Part shown: positions 20,350-31,148 of the stretch, one piece after another
Layout of the letters: each line of letters starts with the position of its first letter
How positions within the stretch are numbered: the stretch's first letter is position 1
Origin: Triticum aestivum
Lineage: Eukaryota; Streptophyta; Magnoliopsida; Poales; Poaceae
Direction: 5' to 3'
DNA length: 64,000 nt
Assembly: GCF_018294505.1 (NCBI RefSeq)
Contig: NC_057808.1
Span: 227,599,780 to 227,663,779, forward strand
The notes under the pieces: generated by a model
What the model saw: only the letters and a program-made list of their open reading frames with translations
Database searches by the model: none
What the model was told of the DNA's origin: nothing
Position numbers and translations under genes: made by a program

Positions 20350-22258
20350 GATGGCGCTTGCCCTGACGCGCTGCAAGGCGTCGACGACGCCTACGCGGCG
20401 AGCTGCCTCGCTGACTTTCTTGGCGAGACTCGCATCTCTGACGAGCCCGCGTCCGACACGGGCACAGACTACCCCGAGAGCCGCCTCGTCAGCCTTCTCG
20501 ACCAGCTTCACGTCTCCAGTGAGCTTGCTGTGGACTTGGAGTCGGTCGACTCCACCGACCCGATGCTTGTCGACTCCGACACGGCATCGCTTGACGCCTT
20601 CCCCACCGATGTGGTGATCTTCGACGACCCTCTCCCTCGAGCCGACAGTGGCAGCAGCGCTGTCACTGAGGTGCTGGTCATCACCCACGGCACCGTCTCG
20701 GGCGAGAACGCCCACGACGCCCTACAAGCGGCGCTGCACGACTTGTTCGTCCCCATCCCGGCCGACGCCAACGCCGAAACTCTGGAGGCACGCTGCCTCG
20801 CCCTCATCGCGGAGGGCCAGAAGATAGCCTCCATGAGACGCCTCACTGAGGCTCACCAGCGTGAAGTCGACCGCGCCGCCTTTGGTACGCCGCCTCATGG
20901 AGGGCCGAGCCGAGCCGGCCTCGTCAAGAAGCGCGGAGCGGCCATCGCCAGCATGCCGTTGGCGGACCGCCCAGTCTACGCCACGCCACTCGAGAACCTG
21001 CGAGCCGCTCAGGCGGCCGCAGAAGAGCTGAACGGGCTGGGGGCTGATGAGCTCCCCTACATGACAAGGCGCATCCAGCAGCTGATCGACGCGGCCGCGG
21101 AACGACATGAAGCCGGTGCCCGCGCTGAGAGTCCTCCCCCATGCCGAGAACACGACGCGACATCCCGGTCGCCAACAGCAAGCGGCGCCCGCGCGAGGAA
21201 AGACAAGGAGCCAGCTGCTAGCCGCAGCCGTACTCGGGTCACCATCGAGCGCAACGCAGATGGCCGCCCCCGAGCGGTGGAACGACAAGGCAATCCGCCT
21301 CCCCCCCCCCGCCTCGTGGGGAGAGATATCCCACCCCGCCGCCTGTCACACATCCGACTCTCGGTGGCCGACTAGGCCACCGCGAAGGAGTCGACGAGAA
21401 TGATGCCCGCCATCGGATCGATCGCCTAGCGCGATCCTAGCACTAGAAGAAGAAGACGATGTCGGCCCGCCTTGCTTCGGCCCCCGCATCCGCTATGAGC
21501 CCTTCCCCAAAGGGTTCTCACTCCCCAGAGACACGCCAAAGTACAACGGCTCCGTGAAGCCGGAAGATTGGCTGATCGACTACTCTACCGCTGTCAGCAT
21601 AGCGAACGGCAACAGGCGCGTTGCCGTGAAGTACGTCCCTCTCATGCTTCAAGGCACGGCACGCACCTGGCTGAATAGCCTCAAGCCCTACAACGTCAAC
21701 AGCTGGCTAGACTTCACGGAAGTCTTCGTCCGCAACTTCACCAGCACATACAAGCGGCCTCCCAGGCCCCGCCAGCTCTCCTTGTGCGTCCAAGGGCCCA
21801 GCGAATCGACTCGCGACTACCTCACGCATTGGGCCGAGCTCCGCAACTCCTGCGAGGGGGTGCACGAGGTTCAAGCCATAGAATACTTCACCGCCGGGAG
21901 CCGAGAGGGCACCCTCCTCAAGCACCGACTCCTCTGCGATGAGCCGGCTACCCTCGACGAGCTGCTGGTCATACCAGACAAGTACGCCATGGCCGACTCC
22001 TCGATGAAGACCGAGCTCTGAGTGGACGCCTCTGGAAAGGTGCTCGCTCCGGCTCCCAAGACGCCGGCTGGTGACTCCAACCGACGCCCCTACCAGAACG
22101 ACCACAAGCGCAAGGCCCCCATGCCGCCTTCCACCAGTCGGCAAGTGGCCACCGTCGAAGACGAGCAGCCCGAAGAGCGGCCCGCTCCCAAGAAGAAGGG
22201 CGGCAGGCCGGCTTGGCAGCCGGCCTTCTCCTACGAGCAAACTCTTGATGCCCCCCGC
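20350..22258 (+). pseudogene. Inner Tat gag
   Basis: A likely start is MALALTRCKASTTPTRRA at 20350, followed by a shift into the long frame ending at 21375 (HDALQAALHDLFVPIPADAN, TPLENLRAAQAAAEELNGL). After another shift the gag core follows: FGPRIRYEPFPKGFSLP, then MKPEDWLIDYSTAVSIANG, VKYVPLMLQGTARTWLNSL, WLDFTEVFVRNFTSTYKRP and DYLTHWAELRNSC (21554-22021). A TGA at 22019-22021 and then the nucleocapsid-like KKKGGRPAWQPAFSYEQTLD complete it. At 22259 an unrelated LTR-like sequence begins. Gag would form the particle. Broken by at least two shifts and one stop. Confidence 0.75.
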
Positions 22259-23771
22259 TGTTTTGATGCTACTCGTCTTCCTCTATCCAACAAGCTTGAG
22301 TTTGCTCAATTCGGAGCTCATATGCAGAAGTTATGGCAGTTTTGGTTTCCTAGCGGTAGTACCGCTTGGGTGCCACAAGCGGTAGTACCGCTCTAGAGCG
22401 GTAGTACCGCTGATAGCCCCCAGCCGTAGTACCGTTGCGGTCTCGTGCTAGTACCGCCTCGATTCGAGGGGTCTTTTTTCGTGTCGGGTTTTACGGTACT
22501 GGCCACGGCAGTGGGGGCCGTTGTACCGCTCGTATGCGGTAGTACCGCCCTGCCACCGCGGTAGTACCGTTCTGGGCCCAGCGGCAGTACCGCGAGGGGG
22601 AGCGGTAGTACTGCTTATAGGGGCAAGCGGTAGTACCGCTTGCCAAGCGGTAGTACCGCTCTCTGCGGGGCTGAAGTGGGGGTAACAGTTGGATTGTTCC
22701 CCCCACTATATAAGGAGGTCTTCTTCCCCAATGAACCATATCTCTTGAGCTCGTGTTCTTCCCCCATTGTTGACCTTCTTCGAGCTTGCTAACTCTCAAT
22801 CCCTCCATGGATTCTTGCTAGTTTTTGAGGGAAAAGAGAGAGGAGATCTAGATCCACATTTCCACCAATCACTTTCTCCTCTATGTGAGGGGAACCCATT
22901 GGATCTAGATCTTGGAGTTCTTGGTGTTCTCCTTCTTGTTCTTCCTCTCATTTTCCTCCCTAGCATTAGTTGCTTCGGTGGGATTTGAGAGAGAAGGACT
23001 TGGGCACTCCGTGTGCCCTTGCCATTGCATTTGGTGCATCGGTTGAGATCTCCACGGTGATACGTGGAAGTTACAAGTTGAGAAGCTTATTACTCTTGGG
23101 TGCTTGGTGCCCTTGAGCTTGTTCCTCTTGGGTGCTTGGGCGCCCTAGACGGTTGGTGGTGTTCGGAGCTCAATCATTGTGGTGTAAAGCTCTGGGCAAG
23201 CGTCGGGGTCTCCAATTAGGTTGTGGAGATCGCCCCGAGCAATTTGACGGGTACCGGTGACCGCCCCCAAGGGTTGCCAAAGTGTACGGGTTCGGTGACC
23301 GCCCCCAAGGGTTGCCATTTGTACGGGTTTGGTGACCGCCCTGAAGGGTCCCTTAGTGGAATCACAGCATCTTGCATTGTGCGAGGGCGTGAGGAGATTA
23401 CGGTGGTCCTAGTGGCTTCTTGGGGAGCATTGTGCCTCCACACCGCTCCAAACGGAGATTAGCATCCGCAAGGGTGTGAACTTCGGGATACATCGTCGTC
23501 TCCGCGTGCCTCGGTTATCTCTTAACCGAACCCTTTACTTACGCACTTTACTTTGTGATAGCCATATTGTTTCTTGTCATATATCTTGCTATCACTTAGT
23601 TTTTTATCTTGCTTAGCATAAGTTGTTGGTGCACATAGGTGAGCCTAGTTGTTGTAGGTTTTGTGCTTGTCAAATTAACCGCTAGGTTTATTCCGCATTT
23701 GTTCAAGCCTAAACTATAATTTTTTAAAGCGCCTATTCACCCCCCCTCTAGGCGACATCCACGATCTTTCA
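22259..23771 (+). repeat. LTR-like insert replacing protease and RT of the inner Tat element
   Basis: The 1513 bp block has possible TG/CA ends (TGTTTTGATG; GATCTTTCA). It has a TATA-like CTATATAAGG at 22706-22715 and no coding domain. The left flank is the end of gag and the right flank is RNase H (YFQEHPIMVV), so the whole PR-RT region is missing at this point. The flanking five bases (CCCGC and CCTAC) do not make a clean duplication. It may be a solo LTR that landed in an already RT-deleted element, or an insertion joined to a deletion. Orientation is guessed from the TATA position. Confidence 0.6.
22352..22660. repeat. Array of GCGGTAGTACCGC palindromes
   Basis: Five exact copies of AGCGGTAGTACCGCT lie at 22352-22366, 22378-22392, 22397-22411, 22626-22640 and 22646-22660, with about seven decayed copies between them. 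Each is a palindrome except for one central base. Spacing is irregular, so it is a clustered motif rather than a regular tandem repeat. Confidence 0.9.
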
Positions 23772-24480
23772 CCTACTTTCAAGAGCATCCCATCATGGTC
23801 GTATGCACCGCCCCGCTTGCCGAGATCATAGGCAGCCGGGATGCATCCGGCGGGGTGGCTAAGTGGGCCATTGCGCTGGCTCCTTACACAATCTTCTACC
23901 AGCCCCGCACCGCCATCAAGTCCCAAGCATAGGCCGACTTCCTTGTCGACCGCGCCGAGACCCAGTACCTACCGCCGGCTCCCGACTCCACTCATTGGCG
24001 GATGCACTTCGATGGGTCCAAGATGCGCACCGGCTTCGGAGCCGGCATTGTCCTCACCTCTCCCAAGGGCGACAAGCTCAGATACACATTGCAAATTCAT
24101 TTTGCCGCCTCCAACAATGTGGCAGAGTACGAGGAGCTCATACACGGACTGCGGCTAGCCAAAGAGCTCGGCATACGCCGGATCCTGTGTTATGGCGACT
24201 CGGATTTGGTGGTCCAGCAGTCATCTGGCGACTGGGACGCCAAGGACGCAAACATGGCGAGCTATCGATTCTTCGTCCAGCAAATCAGCGGATACTTTGA
24301 AGGGTGCGAGTTCCTCCACATGCCACGGGCCGACAACGAGCAAGCAGATGCCCTGGCACGGATCGGCTCCACCCGACAAGCCATACCAACCGGTGTCTCT
24401 CTCCAGCGCCTCCTCAAACCGTCTATCAAGCCGTCTCCAGAATCGGACTCTATCTTTGTACCACCTGCCCCTGATGCAGT
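23772..24480 (+). pseudogene. Inner Tat RNase H (second, archaeal-type)
   Basis: The region starts YFQEHPIMVVCTAPLAEIIG and RDASGGVAKWAIALAPY, the RT/RNase H connection, with a TAG near 23930 (KSQA*ADFLVD). From 24002 an open frame holds an RNase H with HFDGSKMRTGFGAG (first Asp), NVAEYEELIHGLRLAKEL (Glu), YGDSDLVVQQ (Asp) and ADNEQADALARIG (last Asp). All four acidic positions are present. RNase H degrades the RNA strand of the RNA/DNA hybrid. The frame continues into a repeat linker and integrase. Confidence 0.8.
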
Positions 24481-24499
24481 CGGATCCGACTGGGGGAAC

Positions 24500-24640
24500 C
24501 CAGCAGGCGGTTCGGGGACTTCGACAAGCGGCCCGGGGGCTGCCGTAGTCGCACCCGGCTCGGGGACTTCGACAAGCGGCCCGGGGACTGCCGTAGTCGC
24601 ACCCAGCTCGGGGACTTCAGAACCCGGCCCGGGGACTGCA
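24500..24640 (+). repeat. In-frame minisatellite in the RH-IN linker
   Basis: Three units of about 48-54 bp encode GSGTSTSGPGAAVVAP and variants. Each carries CTCGGGGACTTC or a close form, which resembles the polypurine tract of this element. Confidence 0.75.
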
Positions 24641-24699
24641 GCGACACAACAGGCGGTGGCCGACTCCAACTCTCCACCACCCAACCCACCCACCCGGGT

Positions 24700-25955
24700 C
24701 ACAGTGGCCGTACTGACAATAGAAGAAGTCACAGCTCCATCATGGGCCCAGCCCATCCTCAACTTCCTAGTAAACAGAGAGCTGCCGACTAATGAGATCT
24801 CGGCAAGACTAGTGCAACGCCGAGCCGGAGCATACACAATAATATATAGAGAACTTGTTAAGCGTAGCGTCACTGGAGTCTTCCAGCGCTGCGTCGAGCC
24901 AGAGAAGGGCATAGCAAGCCTCAAGGATATCCACCAAGGCGAATGCGGCCACCACGCGGCCTCAAGATCACTTGTCGCCAAAGCTTTCCGCCATGGTTTC
25001 TTCTGGCCGACTGCTTTGGAAGACGCCAAGGAGTTAGTCAAATGCTGCAAAGGATGCCAAGTCTTCAGCTCCAAGCAACACCTGCCGGCTTCTGCACTCA
25101 AGACCATCCCCCTCACCTGGCCCTTTGCCGTTTGGGGGCTGGACATGGTGGGCCCATTCAAGACAGCCCGCGGCGGCATGACACATCTGCTTGTCGCCGT
25201 GAAAAATTCACCAAGTGGATCGAAGCGAAGCCAATCAAAAAGCTGAACGGGCCGACTGCCGTGACATTCATCGCAGACATCACTACTCGGTATGGTGTAC
25301 CACCCAACATCATCACCGACAACGTCACGAATTTTGCCAAAGGAGCACTGGCACGTTTCTGCGCGACACAGGGCATCCGACTGGACTTAGCGTCCGTTGC
25401 CCACCCATAGTCAAACGGCTAGGTCGAGCGAGCAAACGGCCTCATCCTCTCCGGCATCAAGCCCCGGTTGGTCGTACCACTGGAGCATTCGGCCGGCTGC
25501 TGGCTCGATGAGCTTCCGGCTGTCCTCTGGAGTCTGCGTACTACCCCGAACAAGTCAACCGGCTTCACTCCTTTCTTCCTTGTATATGGTGCCGAGGCTG
25601 TCATCCCAACTGACATCGAGTTCGACTCGCCTCGGGTCACCATGTACACGAAGTCAGAGGCCAAGGAAGCGCGAGAAGACGGCGTCGACCTGCTGGAAGA
25701 AGGCCAGCTGTTAGCACTCAGCCAGTCTGCCATCTACTAGCAGGGTTTGCGCCGTTACCACAACCGGAAGGTCAAGCCAAGATCCTTCCAAGAGGGCGAT
25801 CTTGTGCTCCGGCTGATCCAGCGAACAGCCGGCCAGCACAAGCTCTCGGCCCCTTGGGAAGGCCCTTTCGTCATCAGCAAGGCCTAGGCAACGACTCCTA
25901 CTACCTGATCGACGCACAGAAGCCGAGAGGATGCAAGAGGGATGATTCCGGCAAG
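24700..25955 (+). pseudogene. Inner Tat integrase
   Basis: The zinc-binding domain is at about 24910-25080 (HQGECGHHAASRSLVAKAF, CCKGCQVFSSKQHLPA) and the catalytic core starts GLDMVGPFKTARGG. At about 25200 one base is lost (LLVAV then KFTKWIEAKPIKK in another frame); from there the core continues with ITDNVTNFAKG (second Asp) and a degraded VERANGLIL segment (the active Glu) after two TAG codons near 25408-25425. The C-terminal half (GCWLDELPAVLWSLRTTP, FFLVYGAEAVIPTDIE) runs to a TAG at 25738, then KVKPRSFQEGDLVLR and further stops. Integrase would insert the cDNA; this copy is inactive. ITDNVTNF has Val for the usual Gly. Confidence 0.8.
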
Positions 25956-26730
25956 GAGTCGGAACGACCATGGAACGCCAATCTCCTGAGAAGATTTTAC
26001 AGTTAAAAGCAGTATGTATCATGCTACATTTTTGTATTAAGTACGAGACAACGGGCCCCCGAGGCGCACTCGGGGATTGCCCTCCTTTATCTATGAATGA
26101 CGAGTGTCATACCCATGAATGTACTATTGCATTTGATTCTCTATCTGGCACCGGGTTTGACTAGTCGGCCCGGGGACTGGCCGCCTTGAGTTATATTAAA
26201 AGTTCTACCTGAAGTCAGACAAGTAGTGTGCTAGCACCCAAGCCCTCTCTTGTCGTAAGTCGCAGGTCGAATAACCGACTGTCCGACTGGCAAGAGCCAA
26301 AGGCAGGAAAGGATGCCCACACGAAAAACGGCTAAGGACTAACGAACTTATATAACACAAGCCGGCCTCCAACCACGCCTACTGGCTATCAAAACAGCCG
26401 GCTGGCCGGCTTCCCAGTCACTTTGCTACAATCCAAGAAAGCTAGAGTACTTGCCCTCCCAACCGGCCAAGCACTTCTCCAGCCACAGACTGCAGAGCAG
26501 CTGTCCGGCTGGGAAGGCGGAAACCAAGGGAGAGCGGCAAAGGAAACAGCCAAAGGATGAAAAGCAAGAACAATGGAAAGCTAAACACATGCATGATTAT
26601 ATTTACACATAAAGCCTTCAATAGGCCGGCAGTCAAATATAGTTCGAATACACCCCCAGTGGGTGGAACTGCGCAAACTTAACGAAATATTGTTCAAAGA
26701 GTAATAAAACAGGAAAGTAAAGGCGGTAGA
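25956..26730. other. Spacer between integrase and antisense aORF of the inner Tat element
   Basis: No coding domain on either strand. It contains GGGCCCCCGAGGCGCACTCG near 26055 and GGCCCGGGGACTGG near 26167, words related to the polypurine tract. In Tat elements this is the region between pol and the aORF. Confidence 0.45.
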
Positions 26731-29700
26731 TTAGACTAAGGGCGCAGCAGGGGAGCCGGGCTGGTCGGTGGAGACGGCAGCGCCGGCTGGAGGAGTGGCC
26801 GGCTGGCGAGTCTCGGCTTGATGATCGCCACCTACAGGCGGTGCTCTCGCACGCGCCTTGTTGCTGGAGGCACGGTCAAGCTGAGGCTGGCCGGCTGCTC
26901 CACCATCTGGCACGGCGTCTTCACCCTCCTCCTCCTCCTCGCCCTCGTTGCTGGAGTCGATCTCGTCCGCCGAGTCCACGCCATCTGCCGGGTTCAGCCC
27001 GAACCACTCCTCCGGCTAGGCAACGCCGTTGTCATCCACCTCAGGAGCAAAGGCACTGGTGTCGGTGTAGTCGGCGATCGCCGAGGCACGGTGAATGATA
27101 GCCGGCCGCACCGGCTCCAGCTCCGTGTCGGCCTCCTGCCGCCAGCTGGTCCAAGCTCAGCTTGGGATACCAGGCCTTGACGAACTCCAGCGCCCGCCTG
27201 GCGCCTGACCGAGCCGCAGAAGCCTTCCATGCCTCGAAGCGGCCGACCGCTACCTCCAGCCAGTCGGCAGTCCGACTGGGGGTACGGGGAATCACCCCGC
27301 CGGGCCAGAGAGCGGCCAGCACCTGCGCCCCAACACACTGAAGCCGGCGGAGCATGCGGTGAGCCGGCTGGAGGCGGGCTTGAATTGCCAGGAGCTGTTC
27401 CTCAAGCGACCGGCGAGCGTTCGGCGCGATCTCAGCGCCAGCCTGCCTTTGCGCCTCGCGGTGGGCCTTGACGACCTGGTTGGCGGCAGTAGTAGCCAGG
27501 GATGTACTCTGCACAAGAAAGAAAGAGAAAGAAGAGAAAAATACCAAGTCAGAGAGTGAACCAAACGGCAAGCGGCAAGCAAGGGACGAAGAAGAGGGTG
27601 GCCTACCGTCAACCAAGTCTTCGATCTGGCCGTAGCCGTTGATCAACGACTGCCTCGCCTCGGCCCAGCTCGCCGCCTCCGTCTCATATTCGGCTTGGAG
27701 GGCGGCCTCGCTATCCTGCACCGCCTTCAGGGCCGCCTTGTGGCTCTCCTCCTGGTCGGCCAGCTTCTTGACCAGGCGGTCATGCTCCTGAGGCAAGGCG
27801 TCGAACTCGGCTTCCTTAGCGCGAAGGGCGGCTGAGTCCCACCCAGCTGCTCGCTCAGTTTGGCGTTGGCTGCTGCAGATACGGCAGAGAAGAAAAGAGC
27901 AATAAGAAAGAAGTCGTCAAGAAAGATCTGACCCGACTGCTCAGCAGTCGGCCGGAATCTCGGGGACTACACCCAGTGGGTGCGCTGACGCGCCCCCACG
28001 TGAGATAAAAGATGAAGCACTTACCCGGGCTCTTAGATAGATCAGCATTCTTCTGGGTTAGCTCCCGAGCCTGGGAGTTGAAGGCAGCCGCGCGGAGGTT
28101 GTGGTAGTCCTGCAAGTCAGACAGAGAAGCAAATGAGAACAAGATAGCAAACAAAGCCCACTAAGAAGTTCCAAGCCGCCTGCTCAGCAGCCGACTCGGA
28201 ACTCGGGGACTACACCCGGTGGGTGCGCTTACGCGCCCCCATGGAAGAAACCAAGATCAAAAAGCAAAAACGGGAAGACTTACCCGAATGGCCGCCCGCG
28301 TCGCGAGGAACTTGTCATTATATTGCCTCAACGCTGCGGCCTGGGACTGAAGCCGGTTTCGGACTTCTTGCGCCGCCACATTCACCACGGCCGTCCCACC
28401 ACCCGGCGTCCACCCCGAGCTGGAGCTGGCCATCTCCACGTCCTGGGCCGACGAGCTGGAGCCCGCGGCCTTCTGCGGGTCCGGAGCCGAAGTGGCGTTC
28501 CCCGCGCGCTGGCGTGATGGCGACTGGACCACCAGGTCCGTCCTCGCTGCCGGCTCGCCCCCAGCCGATTGCGCAGGCGGCACGTTAGGCCGGCTGCCTT
28601 GGGCCGTCCCAGTCGGCGAGGGCGGTGCCGCCTCCCTCTCCGGGACGACGACGTCGTCCTCCCTCTCCAACCCCGGCAGGTCGCCGCTGGCTTCCTCCGG
28701 CGGGGGCTCCGGGATCTCGGGCGCCGCGACACGCAAGGGGGTGACGAGCAAGGCCCCCTCCGCTGTCGCTGTGGCTGCAGCCCCCGCCTGGGCCTTGGCC
28801 GCCGCGTCGGCACGTGCCTTCGCCGACTCGTCCGCCTCCTCCTGTGTCGCCTTGGCGGCAGCCGCCCTCAGCTCTTCCGCCTCCCGCTCCTCCCGCGCCT
28901 CCCGCGCATTTCGCTCCGTCGCCGCCTTAAGCTCGGCGCGGGGGTCCACACGAGGGGTGCTCCCGGATCCTCCCGGCGATCCAACCACGGAGGCGGCAGC
29001 AACCCGCTCAAGAGAAAGCGGAGCCGTGATTTTTTAGACAAGACAGGGATTCAGAAATCAACAAGAAAAGAAGAAAGAATATGCAAAAGAATCTACACTT
29101 CCACCGACACCGTCTGCCGCTGCTTCACCACCTTGCGGAAGCGGGCCGCCTTCGCGGCCGCCTCATCATGTCTGGTCGCCGCCGCCCCACCCTTGGGCTT
29201 CTTCGGCCGACTGCCGAACAAGCCCGACGCGGCCCGGTGCTTTTGTGCCCCGCCCTGAGCAGGCGGCGCGGCGGAGGAACCCACGCCATGGTCGGACGCC
29301 GGCTGGCGGCGTGGGACGATTTTCGCCTCGTCGTCATCCGGCCAGTCGTCAAAGCTGGCTCCAAGCCTGGAGCCGCCTGCGTCGCCGCCTGCTTTGCCGC
29401 CTCCCGCCTCGGTGTTGTCGTCCATGGCGGTCGCCCCCAAGTCATGGTCCTCCAAGTCATGCTCCGCCCGGTCAGGGAGAAATCGGCGATCCGCCCCTGA
29501 CCTGGCCGCAGGTCGAAGGAGAGGGCTCTGCTAAGATGTGCCGACTGGTCAGAGTTGGCCAAGAAAAACTTGGCGGCAAAGCTAAGAGAAGAAAGGATAA
29601 AGAAAGCATACCGTAGGAGGGGGATGTACACGGGAGTACGACTCCTTGCCAAATCGCCACTCTGCAGAGAGCTTGCAGTTCGCGAGATAATTCACCATAT

Positions 29701-30510
29701 GAGCCACCTCGTCATGAGGCATCTCTTTGGTGCACATCCGACTCGGGTCGAGTTGGCCGCTCATCTGACAGATTAGATGAGGGCGGCTTTGAAGCGGGAG
29801 CACCCGGCGCGTGACGAAGGCGGCCAGCAGGTCGGACCCAGTCAGGCCCTCCGACTGGATCATTACCCGGAGTCGGGCGACGGCCGCAGCTCCAGCCGGC
29901 GACAGCGTCACGGCCCGATAGGACCACTGGGGCCGCCTCCCAGCCAGCGGGCCGGCTACGTAAGCCGGCAAGTTGACGTAGTCGCCTTGCGAGGCGACGT
30001 TCCTCACGTAGAAGTATGACTTCTACCAGCGCTTCACCGACTGGATCAGCGTGATGACGGGGAAGGGGTTGTCGGCTGCCGGCCTCCGCATCGCGATGAA
30101 GGCACCGCTCTGAGCCGGCACGCCCTGCATGCGGGTGCCAAGCTTGGTTTGGAAGAATTCCCCCCAGAGCTCGAGGGTGGGGAGAACGCCAAGAAAGCCC
30201 TCGCACAGAGTGATGAAGGCGGACAGCCGCACCACCGTGTTTGGGGTGAGGTGATGCGGCTGGAGTTGATAGAACTCGAGGAAGGAGTGGAAGAAGGCGC
30301 TCGCGGGCAGACCGAGGCCGCGCAGGAACTGCGAGCGAAAGATTACCCGCTCGCCTTCCTCTGGCGCCGGCGTGATCTCCTTCTCCGGCGCGAGACGGAC
30401 CCACACCTGGTCCTTGCCAGGCAACCGCCGCGTCTTGCGGAGGAAGTCGATGTGGTCCATATGGACGTTGGAGCCGTCCCGGTCCCCATTGTACTGCATG
30501 ATGGCGAGAA
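26731..30510 (-). pseudogene. Inner Tat antisense aORF with Transposase_28-like N-terminal domain
   Basis: Multi-exon gene antisense to pol. The first visible exon (about 30499-29612) reads MQYNGDRDGSNVHMDHIDFL, FLRGLGLPASAFFHSFLEFY, LTPNTVVRLSAFITLCEGFL and GVLPTLELWGEFFQTK; this pattern is typical of the family annotated in plants as putative gypsy-type transposon (Transposase_28). A TAG at about 30023 follows KRW. Further exons are a Gly/Asp-rich part (~29455-29093), an Ala/Glu coiled coil (28988-28284), 28109-28025, ~27870-27607, and a last exon (~27510-26731) with ALWPGGVIP, GRFEAWKASAARSGARRALE, a frameshift near 27120-27040 and the acidic tail SSNEGEEEEEGEDAVPDG. Donors at 29611, 28283 and 28024 are GT. 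Exon ends not listed are uncertain. Function unknown; it may be a nuclear or Gag-like accessory protein. Confidence 0.65.
27959..28241 (-). repeat. Two copies of the shared aORF-intron motif
   Basis: On the minus strand CCCACTGGGTGTAGTCCCCG occurs exactly at 27959-28000 and with one change at 28202-28241, each preceded by GGGGGCGCG. They lie in two successive aORF introns, in the same orientation relative to the aORF as the three copies in the host element. Confidence 0.8.
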
Positions 30511-31134
30511 GCTGGCGAGAAAGGGTGCGGCGGCGGAGAAAGCACGGCCCTGCGGCAGCAAAGCTGCGGGGTGGAGCGAAGATTGGTGGGACGGCGCGGC
30601 GGTGAGACGCTGCTGCGACGGAAAGGAGGAGGAAGAAGATGGCGGAGAGAAGAGGAGCGTGTGAGCATCTGCCGCTTCCCCTCCTCCCCCTAGTTATAGC
30701 TTCGTGCGGCGAAGCCGAGGAGGCGAGGCGTGGGGGTGAACGTGGGATTAACTACGCCCACTGCCCCACGTCCCGCGATTATTGCGCCCTAACGGCGTGC
30801 AGAAACCGCCGCAGGAAGGCGTGCGGCCAGCTTTGGGCCACAGAGAATCCGCGCCTGGGCCTAGGCGTAGGAGTGGTGGGCCCCCGGCCTGCGGCGACGT
30901 CCTGTCACGCGCGTGGGTTGGCAGGCTTTTTTCAGTCGGAGGATGCCATGTGGTTCGCGGGCGGCGAGCGGCCGGCCCACAGCCCGGCGCGTGCACCAAC
31001 TGACTCCCACCTTCAGACTTTAGAAATTTCGCCAAGACGGCGCGCCCAACGGAAGCCGGCTCCCAGCTGCTGGCTCGTTAAGATAAGAAGCTGACCGAGC
31101 TTCTCGACCTCCTCTCCGCCTCGAAGCCCAACCA
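30511..31134. other. Region between aORF start and the 3' polypurine tract of the inner Tat element
   Basis: This must hold the promoter and leader of the antisense aORF. Open frames on both strands here are GC-driven shadows. I see no certain TATA box for the minus strand. Confidence 0.35.
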
Positions 31135-31148
31135 GCTTCGGGGACTAC
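31135..31148 (+). other. Polypurine tract of inner Tat element
   Basis: GCTTCGGGGACTAC directly precedes the 3' LTR. The core CGGGGACTAC recurs in the aORF introns and, as CGGGGACT, in the RH-IN minisatellite. Confidence 0.65.

Noticed and set aside
24262..25179. 305-residue minus-strand open frame
   Set aside because: Antisense to RNase H/integrase of the inner Tat element, which has clear motifs on the plus strand.
29712..30668. 318-residue minus-strand open frame
   Set aside because: Shadow of the aORF exon in the neighbouring frame; the real frame (30499-30023) carries the recognisable Transposase_28-like sequence.
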